A DNA stretch of 64,000 bases from Lumbricus rubellus. Taxonomy: Eukaryota > Annelida > Clitellata > Crassiclitellata > Lumbricidae. Below the pieces are notes generated by a model. It saw only the letters and a list, made by a program, of their open reading frames with translations, did not search any database and had not been told where the DNA came from. Position numbers and translations under genes: made by a program. The stretch lies in NCBI GenBank assembly GCA_945859605.1, contig OX243822.1, positions 6,036,400-6,100,399 of the forward strand, given 5' to 3'. This document shows, piece after piece, positions 28,460 to 40,802 of this stretch. How positions within the stretch are numbered: position 1 is the first letter of the stretch; each line of letters opens with the position of its first letter.

Positions 28460-28839
28460 TTAAAGGGATAGGAGGAGCCGATATTTCTGTTGGTGTCGGA
28501 GCTGCGTGTATCCTCCAAGTATTTCAGAAACAAATCATAAATATCATCAGAGATTTCTACAGTGTTATCCACTGCTCATCCATAATTAGCAATTTTGCTT
28601 AAATGCTACCATTACGTTTTGTAAACTAAACTAATTTAAATAATAGGTAGGAGACGTTATTCAAATCTTAAACCAAGTCTCTAAACAAAACATTATGAGT
28701 AAATTTGTTAAGGTGGCAGCTTAAAATGTTACCATTGCCGTGTGCAAAATTAAAATGTTTTTAAAGAATGGGATGGGGACTTTTTGAAGTGTTAAGCCAC
28801 GTTTCTCTGAGCACTGGAATTCCAGTGCTTAAAATGCTA

Positions 28840-29099
<260 letters not shown>

Positions 29100-29560
29100 A
29101 ATCCTTGGACCGACAGCCCGTAAGTGCCGACGCCACTCTCTGTCTGAGTTTGTCTCGTGTCACACAGCCCAGCTTCAACCGGTCCAATCAGCAGGTCCGT
29201 TCCATACCATTAACATCTTGGAGCAGCTAGACCACCTTGTCTCATTGAAGAGAATGTTGGGAGAGAAGCATGAAGGACAACCTGGGTCAATGCCCGTATG
29301 TGTCCCACGCTTGTCACTTGTGTCGTGGTTTTCGCGGATTTCTATCGTCTTGGTCTTTTACTGCCAGCGTATCGCCACCCATCTGGCAAACCTTCCTCCT
29401 TTTGTCCGGGCTTAGGACCGGCACAGGGACGTTGTTGGTTTCCTGTGGCGGAGGATGGATGCAGTTTAACGTCATGCCCAGGACCACTATTAGCCTACAA
29501 CAATGTGCAAAAAAGTTTGGGAACAATGAATGAAAGAGAAATTATGAGTAATTACTAATT
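29100..29560. other. Probable retroelement remnant next to the CAT array
   Basis: Moderately GC-rich sequence without a sustained frame. On the minus strand it would end in a (GAT)n tail, a layout seen for some LINE or SINE 3' ends. No conserved domain could be read. Confidence 0.25.
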
Positions 29561-31279
29561 TTTGTTCAATTGATAGCTTAAAACTGTAGAGTTGCAGTGT
29601 GCAAATTCCAAAAATTGTAAACAATGGGGAGCAGACTCTCTTAAATATTCAAATTATAGGCCTACTGTTTTTCTTATTACCCATCCAACATATGAATAAA
29701 CCAACACTTCTGGAATTGTCACTATCTTTGCTGAAGCCTTTAATAGATTTTCATTATGTTAATATGATCATTAATTTGTCTTTAAACAGGGTTTCAACAT
29801 GCATTCAGTTCATCTTAATTTTTCACCGTGTGCTTTGCTATGGCTGAGGAGTGAGTTGGAAGGCTGGAACTTTCTTCTAAATACAGATGAAGAAGTTCTT
29901 CAAGATCTTTGGCACGTTTTATCGTGCATTGGTGCAGTTACAGGCAATGAAGAAATTGTCAATAACAGGTCCCCACTGGTCTGCTATTGACTCGCGCAAT
30001 CCTGAACAAAGATCACGTAGATTCTTATCTCACTGACGCCAAGGCCTAAGCCTCGCTGATGTAAATGAGGCAATACGCATAGACTAGGGCTGTACTGGTA
30101 AATTTCGAGGTGAGTAGTGAGTACACGCTGACCGGAAGAAAAACCGACTGTTTTTCGTCCGAAAATTCTGCCAACTTTTTTTAGTCATCCGGCCCAAATA
30201 TCGTGCAAATGTGAAGAACTTCATGTGAGAGAAACTTATGACATTTTTCAGTCATTCGCCCGAATTTCAGGAAAATACACTTAAATACTTGCCTTTTCTT
30301 TGGGTAAGTAGGCCTATACGCTGTATACCCGCGTATACCCTCGTGTACAGACCTGGCATGGGCGGGCGGTATGGAGTCTACTGCACATAGGCCCATACCC
30401 ATTAAAAAGACTATTGCCTCTGGGATCCAACCTTAATTTGAGCGATATACTGTTTACTTAATTGGACAAATGCAACTTCTAATAACGAAACTCCTTATAA
30501 AATTGCCATTTCCACTCCCTTCGTTCGGTTGAACAAATTTATCTCAGTCCCTTTCACTTGAACTGCCACTATGCAGAAACGTGCTTTCTCGGACCGATGG
30601 TAGAACCCTCAATCTGGAATGGCCTTCCTCTGGCACTGCTTTCTTTCTAAAAGTCCTCATCAGGCTTTCCTCTCTCATCTTAAGACAGTTTTATTTTGGC
30701 CGCGCTGAGGTTGGGAGCTTTAGTAGCCACCTTGAAGAGACGCTGTACAGATGCATTTAGCGAATTTAATGAATTTACTCATATAGGCTAAATGTAACAT
30801 TTTTATTGTAGAAAAGCTAGCGAGTGAATTTCTATGTGCATGAAGAAACTTACGGGGGAACGGTCATCTGTCAAACCTGTAAAATCTCAGCAAACTTGGG
30901 AGAAAATGGGCACATCTTTTTCCAAACAAAAAGACAAAAGGTAGTAGCATAGCATTATTACTGTTAACACTCATCTATTCCTTTTGCTTCATCTTGTAAG
31001 TTCTTGTGAGCCAATCAAACATGTTTGAAAATCTTAAACAATAGGCCTACTGTTTGCATAAGTTTTTTTTAAGTCTGAGACAGCAATTATTAAATTTGTT
31101 TGGCCAGCCGGACGAAAGTCTAAAATTAATTAAAACTTCACCTCAATAATCTATAGATCTTGGATCTGTCTCGGTCATACATGGGCATGAGTCATGATGA
31201 GTGAGTTATTGGTGCTACTATCGATTGTAGTCAGAGTTCTTCAACAACAACAAAAACAACATCAACAACGGAAACTCTG
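29561..31279. other. Intergenic 5' of gene 2
   Basis: Mostly featureless. A decayed LINE 3' end is likely at about 30560-30760 (cctcaatctggaatggcctt recalls the xxWNxLP codons). Immediately before gene 2 lies a CAA/ACA-rich tract (31243-31270). The 5' flank of genes 1 and 3 is not recognisable here. Confidence 0.4.
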
Positions 31280-34200
31280 ATGCGCCTGCTTGGGAGCATT
31301 AAAGCCATGGATATCGAAAACCGACTGACTGTTGTCAAGATTGTGTTGTATCTCGGTGTTCCTATTGATTCCATGTCGGAAACTTTAAGGACACCTCTGC
31401 ACTTAGCGGTTAGAGGCAATGGCTTAGAAGTTGCAAAGCTTTTGTTAGAATATGGAGCAAAGGTCGATGTGGTGGACAGAGACAGAAGGACTCCGCTGCA
31501 CTTATGTGCTGAGTTTAGTGATTCCAAAATGGCAGAGTTACTGCTGAAACACTATGATATCCGACCAAAGGCAGTTCACAAAAAGTATGAAATCTCTAGG
31601 GATTTGAATAGTCCAGAGTTTCAGCTCGTGAAACAGCTGTTAAATTGCTGGAAAGCGCAAAGAGACGAAATGCGTGCGGAATTCACTCTCACGTACAGAA
31701 TGCGCCTGGAGGACAATATGCGGTTTAATCAGAGGTTACAAAGAGATCATGACTCATGCGGTTGCATTGTATTCTTAAAAAGCGCTTACAGCGTATTTAC
31801 AAGTGATTCGCCGTTAATCGATTGGGACAAAATTTGGGATTTTCATCAAAATTATCAGCAAGGCCTGTGCAGATACCACAAAGAGCACAGTTATTATAAT
31901 TTTATGGTAAATCAACTGAACGACGATATTGACCGTTACCTGCAATATATTATGACGCGAATAGGCAAACTGTTGAAGCTTGTACACGCAGATATTGCCA
32001 CTCTTCTGCATCTTGCAGTTGCATATTGCTGTTGTTCACAAATCTTTGACGAGTTTCGTCTGAACCTGACTCGAATGAATGATAAGAACCCACAATGGCA
32101 AATCATGCAGAAGGAATATGAGTGGTTGGTTCATTTTTTCAAGCTATTATTGGAACACATAGATGAGCACGGAGAACATTTCATGAGACTTGTCGATCAA
32201 AACTCGAGTAACGAATGCAATCAATCCAGAACGCTTCGAATAACAAAACACTTGATATTATATGTTAATAGAAAAGATAGCGAGGGTTACGACGCTCTGT
32301 TGAAAGCAGTGGAATTCAATCGGTCAGACGTTGTAAAGTTGCTGCTGGAGAATGGCGCAGAATCTTGCTCAATTACCTCACAAGGTTATACGGCGATGCA
32401 TATAGCAGTAAATTTGTTTCACAATGTGTTAGGCGCGTCAAACGCCGTTGAAATGATAGTGGCTTTGTTAACATCTGGAAAATTCAAGATTAACGCGATG
32501 ACCTTCAAAGCAGAGACGCCTCTCCATCTGGCGATATGTAACTGTGGTTGTGGACTTTCTAGACAAGATTCAGAGAAGATCCAGCGTCGGAGGAAAATAG
32601 AAGACCGTGTCATTTCAGAACTTCTGAAAAATAAAGCAAATGTCAATCAACAGGACTGTGAAGGCATGACGCCATTAATGATAGCTACTGAGCGCGACTG
32701 TGATCACATAGTTAAGGTGATGCTGAATGGGACTTTTGACGCAGTTGATTTAGACTTACGAGATAAATATGGAGAAACTGCTTTGATCAAAGCGGCGAGG
32801 ATGCATCACATTGAGATTATGAAAGAACTAGTGAATTCCGGGGCTCGAGTTGATCTACAGGACAATCGTGGGTTTACAGCTCTACACGCGGCCCTACATG
32901 ACCAAGACGAATTAACAAGCCTATTGGGACGCTTCGAAAACAAATCTCAAGATATTGACCAAGGAAATAATGAAATAAACCGAGAGACCTACATTGGAGC
33001 TGACGACGGCACTTTGATCACAGTCGAAAGTAGCATACATGGGGAAGGAGATGGCGACAGAAATCTAAAAAGTGCTATGATTAGGATTCTCTCACACGAC
33101 GGACATCAGATGGAAACCTTGGATTTCGCCCACAACACGCCATTTGACTTCTTAATGGATTCAGAAGTTCGGTCCAGCAGAAGTCAAGAGGAAGTATATG
33201 AGTGCCTAGATAAAATCAGAAATGAAAACAGTCTCTGTAAAGACACACCATACCAACTGATCAGTCGTTGGATGCATATGGAGAGGCGACGTCAATCTCC
33301 ATTATTCTGGCTAGCCGCTGTTTGCATCAAGATTGCAGAACACAAAAATACCCAACCAACAGAAGCAGAGATAATTGCAAAGATTCAAGATAACAAGAGA
33401 AGAACAGTGTTACACTATGCAGCCATTTTATCTGGCTTTGATCAGTTAGTAGATAGAGGTTCTGTCTTCAAGTCTCTGTTGAGCTCAGGCTGCAAAATAG
33501 ATGCAAGAGATATCTACCAACGGACACCGATGCATTATCTGGATGTTTCAAACAGCGACCTGCTTCTTGGAACAGTCGAATTGATTGGGATCGAGTCATC
33601 GATGCAAGAACAATTGATATTCAAAGACAATGTATTCAAAATGGAAGATGTCGACGATAAGACAATAAAAGAATTGCAAAGTTTGAGAAAAGAGCATGCT
33701 GAAAGAGAAAGGATCAGAACAAATGACTATCACAAGGCAGTAAAAGCAGTAGACCTATATAAAATGAGCCACGATAGCGACTCATTACGTATATTCAAAG
33801 CAGGCAAGTATAATTCTGAAACAAATATTTCTTGGTCCATATGGACGACAGGTATTGCCGATTATGCACATCGCAATACTCTGACACAATGCCTGACAGA
33901 AGAGATACATAAATTCATTGAGAGATTGGCAAATGCCATCGAAAGAAAAGAACCATATTTTAAATGCCAACCGATTTTAGTGGGAAGTGCATTTGAAGGA
34001 ACGAAAATCGATTCACCTGATGAATTCGACTTTGATCTCATCCTCACCAAATTTGACAATCTTGTTGAAGTGATCCCATCGCCAGTTGCTCCAGAAGGCT
34101 TTGTTAATCTGAAGAAAAAGTCAACTATTCATCTAGAAGAAGATGCAGAAAAATTCTTTAATAAAGATGGAACTTTTCTGACTAATGAAATAAATTGTAG

Positions 34201-35221
34201 ATTTCAAATCGCATTCAGTAAAGTCCTACGAGATCCATCTTTTTGGGATGAAGAGCATCTCTTTGAATCGACAGAAGCTGAAGAGGCAACGAAACGGTTT
34301 GTCCGGTGGTACGACAGACACATGAATGGTAGAGGACACCGAGACTTAACAGATCAGCGTATTAATCCGAGCCTATGCACAACTATTCGACTTAAACAGA
34401 CTCGAGCGATTGACGGCAAGTATCTACTGAATGATATATCACTGGATCTAGTTCCATGCATTCATGTGGATGGTTGGTGGCCAGACAAAGCAAAGCCTGG
34501 TATAAGTGATGCCTTAAAATCTAGCGGATGCAATCTGGTGTTTGATCAGCCGCAGCGTAAATATCCGTGGGTTCCTTTCGGCGAGAATTACGCCAGAATA
34601 TCTTTTGCTCCAGTGGAAAGTCAAATAATCAGAGATAGTTCACCTACAGCGAAGGCAGCCTACATGGTATGCAAACATCTGATTAACGACAAGCATAAGA
34701 TGACTTATGCTCTGAAAACGTGTCTCTTGTTTTGCATTGAAGCCCTAGATGTTGAAAATGAAAGGTGTCTTGACGGCGAGACGAATTACAGCTCTTTAAC
34801 ACCCGAAGAACTCAGTTTGTGGGTAGAAAAACTGATGCGATGTTACCTGACGTTCTTTCTGCAAGACTTTTGTCCGTGTTACCTGATGCCGTCGTTTTGT
34901 CTGCCCATCGGAGATTTCTTAAAATCCAATCACATGTTGCTATATGTAACTGACGAAAGTGATTACGAATTCTTAAACAGAGTAAATAAAAATTATCGTT
35001 GCTGTGTTCGCGAAGTCTACAGTGCCAACTTCGACCTTTTTAGAAGAGTTTGTACCCATGACACAAACATTCCTCTTCCAAAACCACAACCCTTGTGGGA
35101 AAACTTCAATCGTTGTGAATTCATATCAGCACTCAGAAAAGGTGAACAGCGCATCCAAGAGAGTAGAAATGGACGTAGGCCTAGTTATAATGAACTAGAG
35201 ATTGTAGAAGAAATTCAATAG
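31280..35221 (+). CDS. Gene 2: ankyrin-repeat cGAS/Mab-21-like protein, intact (1313 aa)
   Basis: A single open frame of 3.9 kb without introns. The N-terminal two thirds hold about ten ankyrin-type units (RTPLHLAVRGNGLEVAKLLL, YGETALIKAARMHHIEIMKE, RRTVLHYAAILSG, QRTPMHYLDVSN). The C-terminal 420 residues form a cGAS/Mab-21-like nucleotidyltransferase: Gly902-Ser, Glu915 and Asp917 in PDEFDFDLIL, third acidic residue Asp1056 in ISLDLVPC, and a C-terminal lobe with YARISFAPVESQ and MTYALKTCLLFC. The full acidic triad suggests a working second-messenger synthase; the ligand is unknown. It lacks the HHAGKL repeat of its paralogues and is clearly more diverged than genes 1 and 3 are from each other. 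A retrogene origin would explain the lack of introns. Confidence 0.9.
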   Translation: MRLLGSIKAMDIENRLTVVKIVLYLGVPIDSMSETLRTPLHLAVRGNGLEVAKLLLEYGAKVDVVDRDRRTPLHLCAEFSDSKMAELLLKHYDIRPKAVHKKYEISRDLNSPEFQLVKQLLNCWKAQRDEMRAEFTLTYRMRLEDNMRFNQRLQRDHDSCGCIVFLKSAYSVFTSDSPLIDWDKIWDFHQNYQQGLCRYHKEHSYYNFMVNQLNDDIDRYLQYIMTRIGKLLKLVHADIATLLHLAVAYCCCSQIFDEFRLNLTRMNDKNPQWQIMQKEYEWLVHFFKLLLEHIDEHGEHFMRLVDQNSSNECNQSRTLRITKHLILYVNRKDSEGYDALLKAVEFNRSDVVKLLLENGAESCSITSQGYTAMHIAVNLFHNVLGASNAVEMIVALLTSGKFKINAMTFKAETPLHLAICNCGCGLSRQDSEKIQRRRKIEDRVISELLKNKANVNQQDCEGMTPLMIATERDCDHIVKVMLNGTFDAVDLDLRDKYGETALIKAARMHHIEIMKELVNSGARVDLQDNRGFTALHAALHDQDELTSLLGRFENKSQDIDQGNNEINRETYIGADDGTLITVESSIHGEGDGDRNLKSAMIRILSHDGHQMETLDFAHNTPFDFLMDSEVRSSRSQEEVYECLDKIRNENSLCKDTPYQLISRWMHMERRRQSPLFWLAAVCIKIAEHKNTQPTEAEIIAKIQDNKRRTVLHYAAILSGFDQLVDRGSVFKSLLSSGCKIDARDIYQRTPMHYLDVSNSDLLLGTVELIGIESSMQEQLIFKDNVFKMEDVDDKTIKELQSLRKEHAERERIRTNDYHKAVKAVDLYKMSHDSDSLRIFKAGKYNSETNISWSIWTTGIADYAHRNTLTQCLTEEIHKFIERLANAIERKEPYFKCQPILVGSAFEGTKIDSPDEFDFDLILTKFDNLVEVIPSPVAPEGFVNLKKKSTIHLEEDAEKFFNKDGTFLTNEINCRFQIAFSKVLRDPSFWDEEHLFESTEAEEATKRFVRWYDRHMNGRGHRDLTDQRINPSLCTTIRLKQTRAIDGKYLLNDISLDLVPCIHVDGWWPDKAKPGISDALKSSGCNLVFDQPQRKYPWVPFGENYARISFAPVESQIIRDSSPTAKAAYMVCKHLINDKHKMTYALKTCLLFCIEALDVENERCLDGETNYSSLTPEELSLWVEKLMRCYLTFFLQDFCPCYLMPSFCLPIGDFLKSNHMLLYVTDESDYEFLNRVNKNYRCCVREVYSANFDLFRRVCTHDTNIPLPKPQPLWENFNRCEFISALRKGEQRIQESRNGRRPSYNELEIVEEIQ

Positions 35222-35431
35222 GAACCGGCATGTTCTGAAGAACAAAGGACGTGTAGGCCTAGTGACCCTCGGAAACTGCGACATGATCAAGACTCCATTT
35301 TCTTTCAACTCATATGATTTTTTAATCTGTCATCTTCAGCAAAAATCAACCACATGTGTAGGCCTCTATCAGGCAATCAACTAAGCTTAAGATTGCTGAA
35401 AAAGAGTCGGATCACAACTCCGTTACCATCA

Positions 35432-35690
35432 AGAAGCTCAAGTAGATATGATGATGCCATTGCAATGTTTTCCGATGTTCTTCCTGCGTCACTAATTGCC
35501 AAGTTTTTTGTTGCCAATTAGATACTTCTTAACATCCAAACACAATGTCATGTAACATGGAAACGCCTACGTTTTTTTAAATGAAGAGTATCAAAGTTAT
35601 AGCGCCATCGATGCTAACTTTGAGCTTTCTCGAAGAGTTTCCTTTGTTTGGAAGTTTTGATTATGATGAATTTGCTTTTGCAGTTTGTTT
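35432..35690 (+). pseudogene. Decayed 3'-end fragment of an ANK-cGAS-like gene, second copy
   Basis: Parallels 22795-23040: the same terminal portion, with recognisable tccgatgttcttcctgc, catccaaacacaatgtca and atgctaactttgagctttct tracts but frame breaks and stops. It lies about 210 bp after gene 2, in the same relative place as the first fragment after gene 1. Confidence 0.65.
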
Positions 35691-36250
35691 TTTAAACTAG
35701 CACTAAATTATACGAACGATGCTATTAATTAATATTTTACTTAATAACCTTAACTAGAGAAAGATACTAATCAGTGTTACTGTTTAAATCAATTTTTATG
35801 AATTACTGCAGTCTATGTAACCTATAATAGTATATGTCTTCTGCAGTTGTAGCCTCATGGTGAACTCAATATTTTGCTTATTTTTACGAACGATGATCAA
35901 CTCATTGAGATAGTTTGTGAACAACCTCAATGAGCTGCAGAGACGTAAGATGGGTTTCTATAATCCCAAAAAATAAGCTGCACTTGCATAATCACTCTTG
36001 TCATTTTTTAAAAATCTTTACAGTTGCTCAGCGCATATATCTGCGCTCAGGAACTCATACCTCTCTGGTTATCATTCAATAAGGAAGTGTCGGAACTTGC
36101 CAACGTCCAGTATATTTAGCTATAGACCAGTGCAAAGACATCTGCTTTCCGTCGATATCGCAACGAGGCGAGACTTGTGGCTATGGGATTGTTAGCTGTG
36201 GCTGGGTTGGGAGCGCCTCTGTGTAGTTTTCTTGAAGAGGCGCTATAGGA
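35691..36250. repeat. Segmental-duplication block, copy 2
   Basis: Aligns with 23041-23600. It ends in a LINE/SINE-like tail (gggagcgcctctgtgtag ... gaggcgctatag) similar to the SINE-A core. No coding pattern. Confidence 0.55.
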
Positions 36251-38190
36251 CCTATAAATTCTAGAGAAGAACGATTATTGTGCGCAATTTTTCGCAGCGC
36301 TAATGATTTTTATTTTCGTTCATCTTATATTGTCCTACAAAAGTGTCTTTTAAAACACATTGCAGGCTATAATTGTAGGCTATTATATAATGAAAATTAA
36401 TTTTAAAAAAAATTTATTCAGCAAAGCCTTTCAGAAGCGCATATGTTCTTGACATCCTATATAGGCCTAACTATTTAAAATGGAGTGCAGCGAGTGTTAC
36501 ACAGATTGCCAATTAATGGAAATATTCGTCTTTTTTACTACTGTCATTGATGTTTTATTGATGCCAATCCCAGAGTTATATAATTAAGCTCCAAATTACA
36601 CTTCTAGCAAATGTCCACGACCTTTATATGCGTAGTGATTTGGAGTGGTGCTTGTTTGTGATTGGTAGGCCTAAACTTTGACTTGAAAAGTCTCCAAAAG
36701 ATGCAACCAACGAGACTAACATCCATGGAAATTTATAAAAATGTTTGACATCTTTACCATCGAATCAAACGGCATTATCACTTTATCCGTTTGATCGTGT
36801 AGACCTATTGTAAGAATAATACATGCCTTGTGAAATTATTTGTATTATCCTTTAAAATTGCTAACAAATTTCGGCTATTTGTGATAGGAACAAGCAGTTT
36901 TCACCTAACTTCAAAACTTAATTTAGCTATTGACAGGTTAAAGTACGACTATTTATATGGCGCCGTTACACAGTCATGCCGTAACAAGGGCGCCTTACAA
37001 AGCAGTGCATCTATTGGAGAGTGCAACTGTAACCAAGGTCCTTCGGTAAGACACAGACTATGCACAATAAGTCAAATCAAGCTGATTCGAAAGTAACGCG
37101 TTTTGCCACACGCACCCGTCGCATCGTCTCACTCTTAACCCATTAGCGCCCATTGGTCCCATTTGGGAACACTCGGGCGGATGTAAGCCACTCAGTCTTG
37201 TCCATACACTGTTCAACCCCGAACAAGATATGAACTGAGAGGCACACATTGTTCTCGATTTCTGAGCGAATGATCATACAGTCGAGAGTTCAAACCCATC
37301 CAGAGTAGGAAATTTAATTTGGTTCGAGATTTCTGTTTCGCCTGCACCCAAAACATATTCCGTGGCTAAGAAAATTAATGCGCTAACACATCATACCGAT
37401 GGTTGCCTCTCCGGTTAGCTCAGTGGGTTGATCTTCTTCCAGAAATTCGATAAATATAGTCTACAAGCACAGATGTCTAACGTTCTTCCAGAGATAGGCC
37501 TAATTGATCAGAATCGAGGTAAACTCACACAGTTCAATCTCATTGATACATGTGTTCTACAAAACAGCAGCGAAAAATGAAGCACTGTATTACTCAAGAG
37601 TCTTCCTTCGCACGTTATAAAAAAGCACAGCCTTGACTCGCGAATCTTCCTCCGCCAGTTACCAAAAACCGTGGCTTCATTCTATAATCTAGCACATTTT
37701 ACGCCTACTTGAATTCAATTATACAAATGCAGACTTACACTAGCACGTTAAAATGATGATTGGGAAGTAGGCTTTAACCAAACGTAACTGCCACGGTGGA
37801 TGAATTTAGAGACCTGTTCGGGTATGGAAACCTTTTGACCTCGGACTGACCTCTTCGTCCAAAGCTATTATCCAGAGGTAGGCTACTTGGTCGGGTCCAG
37901 GAAGAAACCTTAAAGAATATGCGTTGGTGGATAGTTACCCATTGAACGCCCCAATGAACTCGCCAATTGAACTCGTCAAACCCACTCAACCCGAAGGCAT
38001 GGGAGCTTTGCAGTCGAAAGAGCAGTAGCTCAGACAACATACATGTAGCTCAAAGGTGTGAGCCATAATAAGGCTATTATTACAATACAGTACAACACAA
38101 CGGCAATTTTAAATCGCCCATCTTGCAAAGCTCATAAGTCCCCATGCCTAGACGGTGCAACTGTAATAATTTGTGTCGCAGAGCAATTGT
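36251..38190. other. Intergenic, nothing recognised
   Basis: No gene can be supported. A short part (about 37960-38045) matches 23930-24000, showing that the duplication between the two spacers continues here in pieces. Confidence 0.4.
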
Positions 38191-38194
38191 GATT

Positions 38195-38325
38195 AAAAGA
38201 CTTGCTCGAGGTCCCTACACACTAGTACACAGTAACCGCCTCGGACGGGGATCGAACCCGCACAGTGCCGTACTATCCGTGTTACAGGCCGACCCCTCTA
38301 ACCAACTGGCCACCGTGATTCACAT
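38195..38325 (-). repeat. tRNA-like SINE head, distinct type
   Basis: On the minus strand: tggccagttggttagagggg (box-A-like) and then ggttcgatccccgtccg (box-B-like), spaced as in a tRNA gene. The acceptor stem does not close, so it is a tRNA-derived repeat rather than a functional tRNA. Confidence 0.55.
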
Positions 38326-38394
38326 AATTTTTTTTTTGGTTCAAGCCTAGGCACGGCGTTGGATAGGAAAATCACACTTCAGTGACAAGTTGAC

Positions 38395-39345
38395 AATCCT
38401 CTTTCTGTATTCGCAGCACGTAGAATAAATCGTTTAACCTGTTGACAGAGGTCTCTGATATAAAGTGTTGTGGTGTCCAATAGGATGCGAAGTCTTAATA
38501 AGTTTACCCGTGCACAGTGATGCTTAATCAACTGAAGAGACTCTTTAGCGAATGGAGTGTGCAATAAAACTACATGTACTTGGTAACCAAACAGCTCGTC
38601 GTTTAAAAGAACAAACACACCTGCATAGGTCAGAAAACGAGTCATGTCACTTCAGTTAATTTATTTCGGAAATGGTTGTGTGCTACATAATTCATAAGCT
38701 TAAGCTTATATTGCTCATGATAGTTCTGTAGGCTACTCGTCGGTCTTCACGTCAACGTAATCTTGAACAAGCGCGACTGACTTTCTTAGGCTAAGACGAC
38801 GCGTATTTTATTAGCTGTCCTTAGCTTTAAAAGATCGATTTTTCGAGTGAAATATCCTGAATAATCGCGTCAGATGTCCTTAGCTTAAATAGAGCATAAC
38901 AAATTGATCGATTTTTCGAGTGAAAAATCCATCCTGAATAATCGCGGCATGTGTAGGCTACATGTACATCAGTATCAAAGAGAGACGCTGTGCTGTTGAC
39001 TTCGTGTAAGATGCGGCATCTAAAGCAGAGAAACTCTACTTACAATCGATTAGGCCTAGGCCTATAGGTCAAGCTTAATAACAGTTTGTAGAACATCCTT
39101 ATCTTGCAAAACACGAGCAAAAGCACTGCGTTAAATATTGCTCGGTGAAGACTCTTTCGATGGAAAAAGGTATTCGTTGAGAATTATTCAGCAGGATCGT
39201 CGAAATTCGGCACTTGGATATCCACACAGCAAGACAGAAGGACTGAGAAGGTATTAGTAGACTGAACTATTCGTATCATGTAGACCTACACACTACCCAG
39301 GGTCACATCAGGGCTAGTGCGGACCATGGTGCTAGGCGCTCAGTG
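38395..39345. repeat. Segmental-duplication block, continuation of copy 2
   Basis: Counterpart of 24706-25460 in the same order. An internal small duplication is visible (gatcgatttttcgagtgaaa occurs near 38834 and 38902). Confidence 0.65.
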
Positions 39346-39474
39346 TTTAATCTAGTCCCTCTGCTTGGGGGTGGATCCAGGTTGCTGGGGGAGGGGCAAC
39401 TGCAAGGACGGGCCACCGTTTGGCGTGAGGCCAACCGCTCAGGTGCATGGCGCTGACACTGATCAGCGTGTGAG

Positions 39475-39590
39475 CAGTTGCGAGTGAAGTCCGGGCTCAG
39501 GATGGCTCAATATAGATTCGAACCTGCAACCTTCCGGCTCCAATTAAGGCACCGAACAATAACATACACCACCGTGCCCCGCATGAATAT
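39475..39590 (-). repeat. SINE-A head fragment
   Basis: Contains gattcgaacctgcaacctt, the box-B region of SINE-A on the minus strand, and ends in accaccgtgcccc. The tail half is missing. Confidence 0.55.
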
Positions 39591-40304
39591 GCATTCCACA
39601 CCAAAATTCATGCTGTAAACACTGGATTTAACTTTTATTTTTTTTGTAAAACTCTTGTCAACTTTTTTCTGATGACCTTTTTAATATTTTATTACAAATC
39701 GATGCAATAGGCCAAACTCACAATTGCAGACATCTGATATTCTGATGACATTTCTAAAAAACATATCATCCAATTTTTTCCTCTGTTTCTTAATTCTACC
39801 AGTGGATGACTCTTTTCATTGCATCTAACAATCATCAACAATTTTTCTGTGGGGAAATTTCGCTCTCTGGGAGGGGCGGAGGCGACGTTTAGATTAAACA
39901 ATGCTGGGCACTATAGTCTCGATGCGATCCTAGTGACCAGAGCAATGCATTGTCTGTGACCGATGCGAATTACAGACTTTTAAATTAGGCCTATGTTAAA
40001 GTGCATGTGATTTTAGTTAACACGATACGCAGGTTCAGGTCTAATTCAACGCGAAATGTCTGAATTAAGTCGTCTCATTTCTTCTCCATATAGCCTATCT
40101 TCGATTACCAATGTGATTACACTACAAGGACTAAAACCTATCCTTTCTCAACTCTCCGATTATTCACCACGCATATAGGCCTACATGTAATTATTTATAA
40201 GTGCGGCCCTCAAAGCTGTGGGCTCGATGTGCTGCGGCGCTTTTAGCACCCACCTAAAATGCGGGCCTGCATAATTATACCACTCGTCTCATTCTGGATG
40301 CCTC
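39591..40304. other. Intergenic, nothing recognised
   Basis: AT-rich; only chance ORFs on either strand. Confidence 0.4.
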
Positions 40305-40312
40305 GGTAGCAG

Positions 40313-40794
40313 CAGAGCCGTTTTAACGCCTAGGCACGCGAGGCACGTGCCTAGGGCCCCGCGCAACAGGGGGGCTCCGAGGCGACCAAAAATAATAGAC
40401 TACTTCACATAACAAATGAGCAACATGTTATACGAACTCTGATGTATGTTAAACTAACATTTACTTTACCCGTTTAGTAGGCTACAAATATTGAAGTCTT
40501 AGACAATTCAGGTCAGCATTGCGATAGTTAAGAAATTTGTTAAAATGGCAGCTTAAAATGCTGCCATTGCAATGTAAAAATTCAAAAAAATTTCGGTGGG
40601 GCAGGGGCACATTCCCTCCCCTTGTGCCTCCCCACTCGGCGCTATGCGTTTCAGCGATCGACCGGCATATACTCGTTCTCCGTCTCCCAGAAGCTGAGAA
40701 ACCTGAGGAGGGGAACTAGATGAGACTCATGGGCTAGTTACGTTTAGAATTAGTGTTTGTGCCTAGGGCCCCAAAATTCCTTAAAACGGCCCTG
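40313..40794. mobile_element. hAT-type MITE, 482 bp
   Basis: 8-bp target duplication GGTAGCAG on both sides (40305-40312; 40795-40802). Inverted ends CAGAGCCGTTTTAA and TTAAAACGGCCCTG, each followed inward by a cctaggcac/gtgcctagg tract. CAG-type ends with an 8-bp duplication fit hAT. No transposase. Confidence 0.85.
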
Positions 40795-40802
40795 GGTAGC
40801 AG